Counted from the first letter of the stretch, positions 8,636-18,049 are shown. The stretch is 64,000 nucleotides of DNA from Nocardia acididurans (GCF_016741815.1 NZ_JAERRJ010000008.1:248001-312000); one strand, 5' to 3'. Notes: generated from the letters alone by a model not told the origin. Numbers and translations are program-made.

Positions 8636-9610
8636 ATGACCGAGTTGGCGCAGGACCCCAGGACGACCCAGACGACCGGAACGACCGAATTGACTGTGCG
8701 CGTGGCGAACCGGCGCGACGAAGCCGACGGCGTGTTCACGCTGGAGCTCACCGCACTCGACGGCGGGGAGCTGCCCGGCTGGGCCGCGGGCGCGCATATC
8801 GATGTCGAGGCCGGTCCGGCCGGCGTCCGGCAGTACTCGCTGTGCGGTGATCCCGCCGAGCGGGACCGGTGGCGGATCGCGGTGCTGCACCAGCCCGGCG
8901 GCCGCGGCGGATCGGCGTATCTGCACCGGGCCGCGACCCCCGGCTCCGAACTGCGAGTATCTGTGCCGCGCAACAACTTCGAACTGGTGACAGCGCCGGA
9001 GTACGTGTTCGTGGCGGGCGGGATCGGGATCACGCCGATACTGCCGATGATCACCGCCGCCCGCGCCGCCGGAGCGCGCTGGCGATTGTTCTACGGTGGC
9101 CGCACCCGCGCGCACATGGCCTTCGCCGATCGCCTCGCCGCGCACCCCGAGGTGACGCTGCTGCCACAGGACAGTGACGGGCTGCTGCCGCTCGCGCGGA
9201 TCCTCGACAGCGCCGGGGCGGCCGCCGTGTACTGCTGCGGACCCGAACCACTGCTGGACGCGGTCGAAAAGGAATGTGCCGCACGGGGTTGCACCGTCCA
9301 CATCGAACGTTTCACCCCCCGCACCGTGACGGCCGCCCCGAACCGTGCGTTCGAGGTGCGCCTGGCCGGATCCGGCGGCGTCTACCGCGTCGGGGAACGC
9401 CGGTCGATCGCCGACGTGCTCATCGCCGCCGGAATCGACGTCATCACCTCCTGCCGGGAGGGCACCTGCGGCACCTGCGAAACCGCGGTCGTCTCCGGCG
9501 AGATCGACCACCGCGACTCGGTGCTCACCGCCGCCGAACGCGAGCGCGGCGACACCATGATGCTGTGCGTGTCCCGCGCGCGCTCCGAGGTGCTGGTGCT
9601 CGACCTCTGA
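8636..9610 (+). CDS. Phthalate-dioxygenase-reductase-type oxidoreductase (FMN, NADH, C-terminal [2Fe-2S]), 324 aa
   Basis: Electron-transfer partner for a Rieske oxygenase or demethylase. Domain order: FMN-binding barrel ('VRQYSLCGDP' with the flavin Arg-x-Tyr-Ser), NAD-binding domain ('VAGGIGITPILPM', 'YCCGPEPLL'), and a plant-type ferredoxin tail with the cluster cysteines in 'SCREGTCGTCET' and 'MMLCVSRA'. ATG at 8636 has GGAGG 8 bp upstream; a longer frame starts at 8516 without ribosome-binding site support. No oxygenase component is present beside it. The missing gene of the truncated block next door could have been related, but that is speculation. Confidence 0.9.
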   Translation: MTELAQDPRTTQTTGTTELTVRVANRRDEADGVFTLELTALDGGELPGWAAGAHIDVEAGPAGVRQYSLCGDPAERDRWRIAVLHQPGGRGGSAYLHRAATPGSELRVSVPRNNFELVTAPEYVFVAGGIGITPILPMITAARAAGARWRLFYGGRTRAHMAFADRLAAHPEVTLLPQDSDGLLPLARILDSAGAAAVYCCGPEPLLDAVEKECAARGCTVHIERFTPRTVTAAPNRAFEVRLAGSGGVYRVGERRSIADVLIAAGIDVITSCREGTCGTCETAVVSGEIDHRDSVLTAAERERGDTMMLCVSRARSEVLVLDL

Positions 9611-9663
9611 CCCCCGAACACGTTGTCCGGCAGTCGGACAGCGCATGAGAAGAAAGAACAAGG

Positions 9664-10356
9664 ATGAGGAAAACTGCTGCGGCGTCCGCGCTGCTCGCCG
9701 CCGCGCTGTGCACCACCGCCGGCGTCGTGGACGCGGCCCCGTTCGCCACCGACACCGGCGTGATCAACTACGCCACGACCAATACCGAGACCCACACCAT
9801 CATCCGCACCGATGGCGGGTCCATGGTGGTCGAGGACGGTGTGTTCAAGGTCAAGGCCGCCGACGGCACCACCGTCGCGGGCACCGAACTGAAGTTCCGC
9901 GTGGACGATTTCGAGTTCCCGATCGCCGCGGACATCGCGGGCAACACCGCCACCCTGACCCCGGAATTCACCACCGAGAAGGCGGTCTACAAGCCGGTCG
10001 CGCTGCCCTACGAGGACCAGGCGCCGTGGAAGACCGACTACGAGCGTGAGCAGGCCGCCTGGTCTCGCCTGACCTCCACCATCTCGATGAGCGCCACCAT
10101 CGGCACCCTGACCGGCGGCCTGGTCGGCGCCGGTGTCGGCTGCATCATCGGTGGCGCCACCATGGCAGGTCTGACCGGTGCGCTGTCGGCGATGTTCGGC
10201 GCGCTGCCCGGCGCGGTCATCGGCTGCATCGCCGGTATGGCCGCGATCGGCTTCCTGGGCACCCTGATCGGTCAGATCTTCGTCACCGCTCCGGTCGCGA
10301 TTCTGGGTGCGGTGCAGTACTTCACCACCATCAACAACGGCACCCTGCGCAAGTAA
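9664..10356 (+). CDS. Secreted/membrane-associated protein with C-terminal Gly-rich hydrophobic domain, 230 aa
   Basis: Signal peptide at residues 1-24 ('ALLAAALCTTAGVVDA'), an exported beta-rich region (~25-110; 'TETHTIIRTDGG', 'ELKFRVDDFEFPIAADIAGN'), then a hydrophobic Gly/Ala-rich C-terminal third ('TLTGGLVGAGVGCIIGGATM') that looks like two or three membrane segments with GxxxG spacing. This architecture recurs in many paralogous secreted proteins of Nocardia and Rhodococcus of unknown role. It is followed by a strong terminator hairpin shared with the convergent gene. Confidence 0.75.
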   Translation: MRKTAAASALLAAALCTTAGVVDAAPFATDTGVINYATTNTETHTIIRTDGGSMVVEDGVFKVKAADGTTVAGTELKFRVDDFEFPIAADIAGNTATLTPEFTTEKAVYKPVALPYEDQAPWKTDYEREQAAWSRLTSTISMSATIGTLTGGLVGAGVGCIIGGATMAGLTGALSAMFGALPGAVIGCIAGMAAIGFLGTLIGQIFVTAPVAILGAVQYFTTINNGTLRK

Positions 10357-10395
10357 GGGGAGCAAGCCCGGCGAACCTCTCGCCCGGGGGACGGG

Positions 10396-10423
10396 GACCC
10401 CGCCTGGTCTGCCAGGCGGGGTC
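10396..10423. terminator. Bidirectional terminator hairpin
   Basis: Perfect 12-bp stem GACCCCGCCTGG/CCAGGCGGGGTC with a 4-nt TCTG loop, between two convergent genes. Pyrimidine-rich tail (TTCCCCT) on the + side. Confidence 0.8.
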
Positions 10424-10428
10424 TTCCC

Positions 10429-11304
10429 CTATGCGGTGCCGGGCCGGGCGCTGTCGTGGTCGCGACGGTCGAGCAGCACGATGTGCGGGGCCGTCACCGC
10501 GAGGTAGTCGAACAGATCCGTCCAGCCGTGGTTCAGACCCGCGGGCAGCGGGATCAGGTAGGGGTCCGTGCGGCTTTCGTGTGTGACATACAGCGTCAGC
10601 CTGCCCCTGTCCGTCTCGCCCAGACCCACCGCGACCTCGCGAATGGTGGCCCAGCCGATGTGATGCTGCCAGCCCTGCGCGCGCATGCCCTGCCGGTCGG
10701 CGACCAGAATCGTCGTGCCGCCCACCCTGTGCCGCAGCGCGCGCACCGCGAACACCGCCGAGGCGATGGCGAAAGGCGCGCCGTAGCCGGCCACGACCAG
10801 CAGGCCGCCGTCGCCGCTGCGCAGACCCTGTACGACGAGCACCACCGCGGCGGTCGGGAGCACGAGCAGCATCACCATTCCGACGGTGGGCCGCATACGA
10901 ATTCGCAATTCGGCACCGGCCTCGGCCAGGGCACGCGCCGCCGAGGGCCGGGAATCGTCGGGGCGCACCCGCCGGATCGCCCCCGCACCGGCCCGGCGAA
11001 TCAACCGATCACGCCGCCGCAGCAGCAGCTGTCCCCCGCCCCCGGCGACCACGAGCACGCCGCCGAGCGCCAGGGTGCTGCCCGCGTTCTCGTGATCCTC
11101 GCGCCGCTCGGCCAGTTTCGATTCATAGGTGAAGCTGCCGGAGCGGCTGAAGCACGCGTCGCCGTGCTGCATCACCTTTCCTTCGCAGGTGGGCGCGTCC
11201 GAGGGATCGGAGAACATGGCGAAGGCCCCGAAAGCGAGTGCGGCACAGCCCGCGAGCAGCGCGATCACGGTGAGCACGCGCACCGGTCCGAGCATCGACT
11301 TCAT
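10429..11304 (-). CDS. Membrane protein, four predicted spans, 291 aa
   Basis: Not recognised beyond being an actinobacterial integral membrane protein. Predicted segments: N-terminal 'VLTVIALLAGCAALAFGAFA', a second near residue 80 ('LALGGVLVVAGGGG'), then a pair around 150-200 ('VMLLVLPTAAVVLVV', 'LLVVAGYGAPFAIASAVFAV'). An extracytoplasmic loop between the first two carries two cysteines ('PTCEGKVMQHGDACFSRSG'), possibly a disulfide. The C-terminal ~90 residues form a PH-like cytoplasmic tail ('GWQHHIGWATIREVAVGLGE'). ATG at 11304 has GGAG 8 bp upstream. Confidence 0.7.
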   Translation of the reverse strand: MKSMLGPVRVLTVIALLAGCAALAFGAFAMFSDPSDAPTCEGKVMQHGDACFSRSGSFTYESKLAERREDHENAGSTLALGGVLVVAGGGGQLLLRRRDRLIRRAGAGAIRRVRPDDSRPSAARALAEAGAELRIRMRPTVGMVMLLVLPTAAVVLVVQGLRSGDGGLLVVAGYGAPFAIASAVFAVRALRHRVGGTTILVADRQGMRAQGWQHHIGWATIREVAVGLGETDRGRLTLYVTHESRTDPYLIPLPAGLNHGWTDLFDYLAVTAPHIVLLDRRDHDSARPGTA

Positions 11305-11517
11305 TGATTCCACTCCGCCCGCCACGAGCGCCGCGCACTCGCGCGGTCACCTTCCGGAGACCAACCATCACGCACGCCAGCCGGTCGGTCAACGCATTCC
11401 ACGCGCGATTCGACCAGTACCGAAAGACCCGGGTCACCGCGACGGTGAGACGAACGCGTATGCGGGCGAGGCTTTCGACGATGTCACGGTCGAGCCCGCG
11501 ACGGTTGACTTACAGAC

Positions 11518-12369
11518 ATGACAACGAACACCGAAAACCGCACCGCAGTCACCGTCCTCGTCACCGCCGGCACCGGCAAAGTGGGCCGTCGCGTCGCGAA
11601 CGAGCTGTCCGCCAAGGGAATCGACGTCCGCATCGGCGCACGCTCGGCGCAGCTCCCGTTCGACTGGGACAACCGCGACACCTGGTCCGCCGTCCTCGAG
11701 GGTGTGGACGCCGCCTTCCTGATGTACACCCCCGATATCGGCGATCCCCGTGCGGCAGAGACGATTCGGGCCTTCAGCGCGCAGGCCGTGGCGGCCGGGG
11801 TGCGGCGGCTGGTGCTGCTGTCGGCGCGCGGGGAAACCCAGGCCGAGCCCGCCGAGGCGGCGGTGCGCGAGAGCGGCGCGGAATGGACTGTGCTGCAGGC
11901 GGCCTGGTTCAACCAGAACTTCGACGAGGGCGCGTTCACCGACATGATCCACGGTGGGGCGCTGGCGTTTCCGGCCGGACAGGTCCTCGAACCCTTCGTC
12001 GACGCCGAGGATCTGGCCGCCGTGGCGGTGCTCGCGCTCACCCAGGACGGGCACGCGGGCCACACCTATGACCTCACCGGTCCGCGTCTGCTGAGCTTCG
12101 GCGATGCCGTGCAGGCCATCGCCGCGGCCACCGGGCGCGAAATCCACTACATCCCCGTCAGCGGCCAGGAATTCGGCGCGGTCCTGAAATCCGAGTTCGG
12201 CATGCCCGATCCGGAGGTCGCCGGGATGATCGAGATCTTCGCGACCCTGCTCGACGGCCGCAACGCCCACGTCACCGATACGGTCCGCCGTCTGCTGGGC
12301 CGCGACCCGATCGACTTCGCCGACTACGTGCGCGATGCGAGCGCGGCGGGGGCGTGGAAGCTCGGCTGA
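11518..12369 (+). CDS. NmrA-like NAD(P)-binding atypical SDR, 283 aa
   Basis: Rossmann protein of the NmrA/HSCARG group, thought to bind NAD(P)H as redox sensors or quinone/azo reductases. The glycine motif 'VTAGTGKVGRRV' is at residues ~15-26. Family-typical 'FLMYTPD' and 'GVRRLVLLSARG' strands follow, then 'AAWFNQNFDEG', the substrate-side loop of the group. Usual length. Its upstream 200 bp have no gene; the start ATG lacks a clear Shine-Dalgarno. Confidence 0.85.
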   Translation: MTTNTENRTAVTVLVTAGTGKVGRRVANELSAKGIDVRIGARSAQLPFDWDNRDTWSAVLEGVDAAFLMYTPDIGDPRAAETIRAFSAQAVAAGVRRLVLLSARGETQAEPAEAAVRESGAEWTVLQAAWFNQNFDEGAFTDMIHGGALAFPAGQVLEPFVDAEDLAAVAVLALTQDGHAGHTYDLTGPRLLSFGDAVQAIAAATGREIHYIPVSGQEFGAVLKSEFGMPDPEVAGMIEIFATLLDGRNAHVTDTVRRLLGRDPIDFADYVRDASAAGAWKLG

Positions 12370-12433
12370 TCGTCCGGGTGCGGATGGTCCTCGGCCGGTG
12401 CGGTATTCAAGGTGGCTGCGGGCGCCGCCGGGG

Positions 12434-12751
12434 TCAGTCGGTGCTCTGCTCGACCGAGACGATCATGCCGGTGGCGGCGTCCACCTGGACCTCGTATTCG
12501 TCGCCGGTGCGGGTCAGCACTTCCACCTCCCAGGTCGGGGTGCCGTCGGCCATCTCGAGCTCGACCGATTGCACGGACGCGCCCTGCAGGGCCTGCTGGG
12601 CTGCCTCGAGGGCCTGCTGATCGTTGATGGTGACCTCCGCGGTGGGATCGGCCAAGGCCGGGGCGGCGGCCACGGTCACGCCGGCCACGAAGAATACGGC
12701 CGCCGACAGGCCCCGCAGGGTGGTGCGGGCGCGACGAGTGCTCGTCGTCAT
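12434..12751 (-). CDS. Secreted PepSY-domain protein, 105 aa
   Basis: Signal peptide at residues 1-36 ('LRGLSAAVFFVAGVTVAAAP', cleavage near 'ALA-DPT'), then a single PepSY domain: the helix 'QQALEAAQQALQGASVQSVE' followed by 'WEVEVLTRTGDEYEVQVDA' and the closing 'GMIVSVE' strand. PepSY domains are proposed to inhibit extracellular peptidases. ATG at 12751 has AGGAG 7 bp upstream; a longer frame exists but its first 85 residues are not protein-like. Confidence 0.85.
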   Translation of the reverse strand: MTTSTRRARTTLRGLSAAVFFVAGVTVAAAPALADPTAEVTINDQQALEAAQQALQGASVQSVELEMADGTPTWEVEVLTRTGDEYEVQVDAATGMIVSVEQSTD

Positions 12752-12908
12752 GGCGAAGCTCCTCTCTCGTTCGGTGATGTGTCGGGCCTTTCGCCACCGA
12801 GTTACCACCGATTCGCCGGAGCATGCGTATTGAAGCGGGACGTGTTCGGATGCTGGCTCGCCGGAGTCGGTGTGCGGTGGCGGGAAGCGGACCTGGCACG
12901 ATGATCTT

Positions 12909-14771
12909 GTGGATTGGGCCTTCGGACTCGTCGTGCTGGTGGCGGGAGCGGTCGCGTTGGCGGCGCTGGCCCGCAGATTCGGGATAGGTGAGCCATTCGT
13001 GCTCACCGTGGCGGGGGTGATCGCCTCCTACCTGCCGTTCGTCCCCGAGGTGGATATCGAACCCGAGCTGGTGCTGCTGGGTTTGCTGCCGCCACTGCTG
13101 TACACGACGGCCATCCGGACCTCGCTGGTGGATTTCCGGCCCAAGAAGGTGTCGATCACGCTGATGGCGGTCGGGCTGGTGCTGTTCACCGCCTTCGCCG
13201 TGGGCGGTGTGGTGTATTGGCTACTGCCCGTGCCGTTTTCGGCGGCCGTCGCGATCGGCGCGGTGGTGGCCCCGCCGGACGCGGTGGCGGCCACGGCGGT
13301 CGCGCGCCGGGTGGGGATGCCGCGACGCATCGTGACCCTGCTCGAGGGCGAGTCGCTGTTCAACGACGCCACCGCGCTGACCACGCTGCGCACGGCCATC
13401 GCCGCCATGGCGGGAGCCGTCACCATGTGGGAGGCGGGCGGCGACTTCCTCACCGCCGCCGTCGGCGGCGCGGTCATCGGCATCGCGGCGGCGGCGCTGC
13501 TGGGATTCGTGCGACGGCGCATCACCGACCCGATGCTCGATACCAGTGTGTCGTTCCTGGCCCCGTGGATCGCCTACCTGCCCGCCGAGGAGGTGCACGC
13601 CTCCGGGGTGATCGCGGTGGTGACCTGCGGGCTCATCCTCGGGCACAAAGCGCCGCGCTGGCAGAGCGCGGCATCCCGGATCTCCGAGCACACCAATTGG
13701 CGCACAATCCAATTCATCCTCGAGAGCGCGGTATTCCTGCTCATCGGCCTGCAGGTGCGCCATATCGTGGAGGAGGCCTGGCACAGCGATCTGCCGCACG
13801 GGCGGCTGCTGCTCACCTGCGCGGTGGTGCTGCTGACGGTGATCGTGGTGCGGCCGCTGTGGGTGTTCCCCACCACCTATATGGCCTGGCATTTCGAGGG
13901 GAAACGGCAGGGCAAACCCAAACCGCCGCCCGCGAATATGGCCGTGGTGTCGTGGGCGGGCATGCGCGGTGTGGTGACGCTCGCGGCGGCCCTGCTGCTG
14001 CCCGAGGACACACCCGAACGCGCCACCCTGACCCTGCTCGCCGTGGTGGTGGTCGCGGGAACATTGCTGCTGCAGGGTATTTCGCTGCCCTGGCTGGTGC
14101 GGGCGCTGAAACTACGCGGCCCCAGCCACGGCGAGGATCTGCTGCAGGAGGCAAACCTGTTGCAGCAGGCCACCTCCGCGGGTTTGCAGGCGCTCGAGGA
14201 CAACATCTCCGAGGAGACGCCGCCGGATGTGGTGCAGGCGCTGCGCAATCGGGTCGAGTACCGGGCGCGTTCGGCATGGGAGCTGCTGGGCCGCTCGGAA
14301 TCCCAGCGCGTCACCCCCAGCGGCGAATACCGGCGGCTGCGGCTGGCCATGCTGGCCGCCGAACGCGAAACCGTGCTGGCGGTCAGGGATTCGGGCACCG
14401 TCGACCAGGAGGTGTTGCAGCAGGTCATGGCGACCCTCGATCTGGAGGAGTCCACCATCGACCGCATCGAGGAGGCCGCCGACGCCGGAGAACCCTTGGC
14501 CGCGCCCAAGACCGGCGGCTGCGAACATCTGCGCGAGGCCCCGCACGTGCGGACCCCCGACACCCCCGACGCGTGCGGCGAATGCCTCGACGAGGGCCTG
14601 GTGTGGGTGCACCTGCGCATGTGCCTGAGCTGCGGGCATGTGGCCTGCTGCGATTCATCGGTGGGCAATCACGCCACCAGGCACTTCCATCACAGCGGGC
14701 ATCCGGTGATGCGCAGTGTGGAGCCGGGCGAGAGCTGGCGCTGGTGCTACGTGGACGAACTCCTCGGATAG
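12909..14771 (+). CDS. NhaP-type Na+/H+ antiporter with C-terminal UBP-type zinc finger, 620 aa
   Basis: CPA1 monovalent cation/proton antiporter in the membrane. About 11-12 transmembrane segments occupy residues 1-400, with the CPA1 signature 'APPDAVAATAVARRVG' and 'GESLFNDATAL', whose acidic residues bind the ion. A cytoplasmic helical region (~420-530) leads to a ~85-residue C-terminal Cys/His-rich module: 'CEHL', 'CGECL', 'CLSCGHVACCD' and 'HATRHFHHSGHPV', the spacing of a ZnF-UBP domain. Start is uncertain: GTG 12909 begins just before the first helix, GTG 12870 would add 13 polar residues. No operon partner. Confidence 0.88.
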   Translation: MDWAFGLVVLVAGAVALAALARRFGIGEPFVLTVAGVIASYLPFVPEVDIEPELVLLGLLPPLLYTTAIRTSLVDFRPKKVSITLMAVGLVLFTAFAVGGVVYWLLPVPFSAAVAIGAVVAPPDAVAATAVARRVGMPRRIVTLLEGESLFNDATALTTLRTAIAAMAGAVTMWEAGGDFLTAAVGGAVIGIAAAALLGFVRRRITDPMLDTSVSFLAPWIAYLPAEEVHASGVIAVVTCGLILGHKAPRWQSAASRISEHTNWRTIQFILESAVFLLIGLQVRHIVEEAWHSDLPHGRLLLTCAVVLLTVIVVRPLWVFPTTYMAWHFEGKRQGKPKPPPANMAVVSWAGMRGVVTLAAALLLPEDTPERATLTLLAVVVVAGTLLLQGISLPWLVRALKLRGPSHGEDLLQEANLLQQATSAGLQALEDNISEETPPDVVQALRNRVEYRARSAWELLGRSESQRVTPSGEYRRLRLAMLAAERETVLAVRDSGTVDQEVLQQVMATLDLEESTIDRIEEAADAGEPLAAPKTGGCEHLREAPHVRTPDTPDACGECLDEGLVWVHLRMCLSCGHVACCDSSVGNHATRHFHHSGHPVMRSVEPGESWRWCYVDELLG

Positions 14772-14934
14772 CGGCCGAGTTACTCACGATTCCGGATGAT
14801 CCTGAACCGCGGCGGCTTCCGTAACGAGTAGTCCGTTCCGGGCGTGTCGTTACCCCTGAACGCCGACACTCGGTGGTACGCGCCGGAATTCGGCGCATAC
14901 CATCACACCGGAATTCCTTGAGGGGATGATCATC

Positions 14935-15348
14935 ATGATCCGGTCCCGCACATCGGCATTCGCCACTCTCACCACCGCCCTGGCCGCCATCGCCGCGGCG
15001 CTGGTGCTCGCCGCGCCCAACGCCTCCGCCTTCGTGTGGAGAGTCGACGTCTCCCCCGGCCTCGCGGTCGGCCTGGGCACCTCGCAGTACGGTTCGGGCT
15101 GCTCCTACACCGTCACCGTGCAGGGCTGGTCCGGCGATCACGCCTGGCTCTACGACACCGGCGGCTTCGGCACCTTCAACCCGCAGACGGTGACCATCGG
15201 CTCCGACGGCCGCGGCACCTCCACCTGGACCCCGCACACCACCGGCTGGCACCGGGTGTGGGCCGATTCCTACTACGGCGGCGCGGGTTCGGACTGGATC
15301 AATGTCGGCACCGGCATCAATCTGGGCAGTGCCTGCGTGGTCCTGTAA
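14935..15348 (+). CDS. Secreted protein with Ig-like fold, 137 aa
   Basis: Signal peptide at residues 1-33 ('TTALAAIAAALVLAAPNASA'). The mature ~105-residue domain is beta-rich with one likely disulfide ('GSGCSYTVTVQG' to 'LGSACVVL') and ends in 'WINVGTG'. ATG at 14935 is preceded by GAGGGG at 9 bp; an ATG 9 bp earlier is too close to that site. Function unknown. Confidence 0.78.
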   Translation: MIRSRTSAFATLTTALAAIAAALVLAAPNASAFVWRVDVSPGLAVGLGTSQYGSGCSYTVTVQGWSGDHAWLYDTGGFGTFNPQTVTIGSDGRGTSTWTPHTTGWHRVWADSYYGGAGSDWINVGTGINLGSACVVL

Positions 15349-15405
15349 CCATCCACCGGTGCCGGTGTGCGCACGCACCCGGCGCCGGGCACTACCCTGG
15401 TCCCG

Positions 15406-16032
15406 GTGCAGACAGGCCAGCCTCCCTCCGACGCCGAACCCCGCATCTGGGGCGGAACGACCCTCACCGAACGCCGTGAGGCGCGCCGCGCCGCGCTGCT
15501 CGACGCGGCCCTGGATCTGATCGGCGACTCCGGCGCCGGCGCGGTCACCATGCGCGCGGTCTGCCGCAAGGCCAATCTCACCGACCGCTACTTCTACGAA
15601 TCCTTCTCCAGCCGAGACGAACTCCTCGACGTCCTCTACCGCCAGATCGCCGACGAGTTCCTCGAGCCCATGACCGCCTTCGCCGTCGGCGACGACCCCA
15701 CCCGCGACCGCGCCCTGTCCGAAGCCCTGGTCGCCAAGGTGCTCGAGGATCCGCGCAAATCCCGGCTGTTCCTGGTGGAGCCCTACTCCTCCACCGGCCT
15801 GGGGCAGACGACGATCGCGGTCATGCCCGCCTTCACCCGCCTGATCCAGGACCACCTGTTCTCCCACATCGACGACCCGGTGCGCCGCCGTGTCGCCGCG
15901 GTGACGATGGCATCCGGCAACGCGGGCATGTTCTCGGCCTGGCTCAACGGCACCCTGCGCGCCACCCGCGACCAGATCGTCGACCACCTGGTGGAGACCA
16001 TCGCCGCCTACCGCTCCATGTATCGCGGCTGA
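15406..16032 (+). CDS. TetR-family transcriptional regulator, 208 aa
   Basis: N-terminal TetR helix-turn-helix ('ALLDAALDLIGDSGAGAVTM', 'KANLTDRYFYESFSSRDELL') and a divergent ligand-binding domain. The GTG at 15406 is preceded by a TACCCT -10-like hexamer ending 8 bp upstream, which suggests a leaderless message; an in-frame GTG at 15367 is the alternative. Neighbours give no clue to its target. Confidence 0.83.
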   Translation: MQTGQPPSDAEPRIWGGTTLTERREARRAALLDAALDLIGDSGAGAVTMRAVCRKANLTDRYFYESFSSRDELLDVLYRQIADEFLEPMTAFAVGDDPTRDRALSEALVAKVLEDPRKSRLFLVEPYSSTGLGQTTIAVMPAFTRLIQDHLFSHIDDPVRRRVAAVTMASGNAGMFSAWLNGTLRATRDQIVDHLVETIAAYRSMYRG

Positions 16033-16154
16033 GCGCTCAGTTGCGCGGGGCGGTGAGCCGCAGAGTGCCGACCGACGGGTCGCGCGCCACCGACAGCTCC
16101 GCCGGCGATCGAACCTGACCGTGCGGCGTCGTTGAACCGAGTTCGCCCCGCGTC

Positions 16155-16724
16155 CTATTCGGCCAGCGAGACGAGCGTCCTGTTCGCCGCATCCGGGGCC
16201 TCGCACGCCCTGCGCATGCTGAGCAGGGTGATGAATGGGCCGGCCTTGTCCACCTGGGGTTGTTCGGCGATGAGCTGCTGCATCAACGCGATGCCGGTGT
16301 CATCGTCGGTGTCCACGGTGCGGAAGGTCGCACACGTCATAGTCGAAACCTGGCTGACGTCCACAGCTGTCGAGGGGTCGACCGAGAGCGCCACACCGAT
16401 GGCCTGATCGGCTTTGCCGTCGCCGGTGCAGTTCATCTCCGCCCAGCTGACCAGCATCGAACCCATCCGCCGGCCCTCTTCCCACTTCGGATTCTCCGCG
16501 ACCACCTGAGCCAGGAGTGATTCCTTGTCGGACTGCCCCTTGGTCATGAACACCCCGCACGTGGTCTTCGACGCCACACCCAGGCCGGTGGTCCGATCCG
16601 CGGTGGTGGTCACGACGGAGCTGGTCGCCGACGGGCTCGCGGACTCCGTCGTTGCCGACGACCCACATCCGGCCAGCGTTCCGATGAGCGCGACGGCGAC
16701 AACGGGCATGAGCGCGCGGTTCAC
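16155..16724 (-). CDS. Putative lipoprotein, 189 aa
   Basis: GTG at 16724 with GGGGG 8 bp upstream. Lipobox 'LAGC' near residue 20 after a hydrophobic signal; then a Ser/Thr-rich linker and a globular domain with paired cysteines ('TTCGVFMTKGQSDKE', 'EMNCTGDG', 'TMTCATFRTVD', 'RRACEAPDA'). Anchored outside the membrane. Family not recognised. Confidence 0.75.
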   Translation of the reverse strand: MNRALMPVVAVALIGTLAGCGSSATTESASPSATSSVVTTTADRTTGLGVASKTTCGVFMTKGQSDKESLLAQVVAENPKWEEGRRMGSMLVSWAEMNCTGDGKADQAIGVALSVDPSTAVDVSQVSTMTCATFRTVDTDDDTGIALMQQLIAEQPQVDKAGPFITLLSMRRACEAPDAANRTLVSLAE

Positions 16725-16868
16725 AGTTGAATCCCCCTTGGTGCAGCAGATCTCGAAGCGATACTGTGCCGATCTTGGACGAGCACGAGCGTTCTTGTCC
16801 AATCACCCCGCCCCGTCGGCGATAACCCGCAGATCGATACGCATTGTGCGGCGGAGGGCCGGTGCCAG

Positions 16869-17466
16869 TCAGCGTGGTGGCAGGAACCGGTCGTACTCGC
16901 CCACACCGACTACGCAGGGAAGTGCGGCGTGCTCGGCCAGTAGCCGCGCCGGGAGGGGCCGCAGGAGCCACATCGCTGATGCCGCAGCAAGTTTCGGATC
17001 GACGGTGAGTCGAATGAAACCGGCTGGAGAGATCAGGGCGCGGGCTGCGTTTCGGGCTGACCCGGCGGCGAGGGTTACCGCCGCACCCAATGAATTTCCC
17101 ACCAGCACGACGTCTTCGAGGCGCGGTCGCCAGGAGTTCATCGAGCACGCGGCCGTACCAGGGAAGCCGCGAACGGCGCGGCCGGTACGCATCGCTGAGC
17201 CCTGGCTGGCCGGGTAGATCCACGATCGCGGTCGGCCAACGACTGGAAAATGCCTGTAACCAGGGTAGGACCACGGCCGCATTGAATCCGGTGCCCGGTA
17301 CGACAACCACGCGCGGAGTTCCGGCACCGGCCGAGGTGAGATGCACCCGGCCCTCGCTGGTTTCGTGGACCGACGTCGTCACCGGAAACGGCGCTCGCGC
17401 AATAGTTTCCGCGCACCATTGCTCAATCGCCCGACGGCTTCGCAAGCTCTTGTACACGCCGTGCAT
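16869..17466 (-). pseudogene. Alpha/beta hydrolase, frameshifted and lacking the C-terminus
   Basis: The first ~115 residues are in one frame ('RVVVVPGTGFNAAVVLPWLQ', 'TAIVDLPGQPGLSDAYRP'). The rest is in another, starting near 17118 with 'LEDVVLVGNSLGAAVTLAAG', which contains the nucleophile elbow GNSLG. The second frame stops at 'GEYDRFLPPR', right after the catalytic-acid strand, so the histidine and last ~50 residues are missing. One frameshift plus truncation marks a decaying gene. Confidence 0.7.
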
Positions 17467-17521
17467 CGATTCAGTCTGGCCCTACACGCGCGGCGATGCC
17501 TGTTTCGAATAGGTTCGACGC

Positions 17522-17878
17522 GTGGCTGCGTACTCGGATTTCCCGGCGAGTCTGTCGACTCCGCGTCTTCGGCTGCGGCGCTGGTGTCCCTCGGATGCGG
17601 AGGCGTATCGCGCGTTGTGGGCCGAGCGCGATGTGCGGGCCCTGCGCAGGATCGATGCGGATGGGCGGCCGACGGTCGAGGAAGTCCGTGAGTGGTTGGT
17701 GGCCAACCCTCTTGATGCCGATCCCGGTCTGGGGTTGCTTCCCATCGCGCTTCGAGACACCGGCGAGTTCATCGGCTACTGCGGTCTGATCGTCGACCGC
17801 AGCGGGCGGGTCGACCCGGATCCCGAGCGCGGCGACTCGATCTGGATGACACGCGAACTCGATACGTCAGCTGTGTAG
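17522..17878 (+). pseudogene. RimJ/RimL-type GNAT acetyltransferase, 3'-truncated (118 aa)
   Basis: The start is intact ('LSTPRLRLRRWCPSDAEAYR', then 'LPIALRDTGEFIGYCGLIV'), the typical first half of a GNAT fold. It ends after 118 residues in non-homologous sequence, before the acetyl-CoA-binding loop, whereas relatives are ~170-190 aa. GTG start. Divergent from the hydrolase remnant. Confidence 0.6.
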
Positions 17879-18049
17879 ATGCAGGGCCTGCTCGACTTCG
17901 ATCGCGTCCAGTTCGAGTCCGAGTATTCCGGGTCGTCGGGGTGGGGATCGACGACCGATAGATCTCGACGGGCGGTTCTGGCGGTGGATCGGGTGGGTCA
18001 CAGTGGTTTGCCTCGAGGTGGCTGGTGGGTGTTTACTCGCAGGCGCAAG

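Noticed and set aside
13217..14824. 535-codon + strand frame inside the antiporter gene
   Set aside because: Shadow frame rich in Gly/Ala/Arg; the antiporter frame carries all family motifs.
14425..16206. 593-codon minus-strand frame across the secreted protein and TetR genes
   Set aside because: Antisense shadow crossing several real genes; no ribosome-binding site and low-complexity content.
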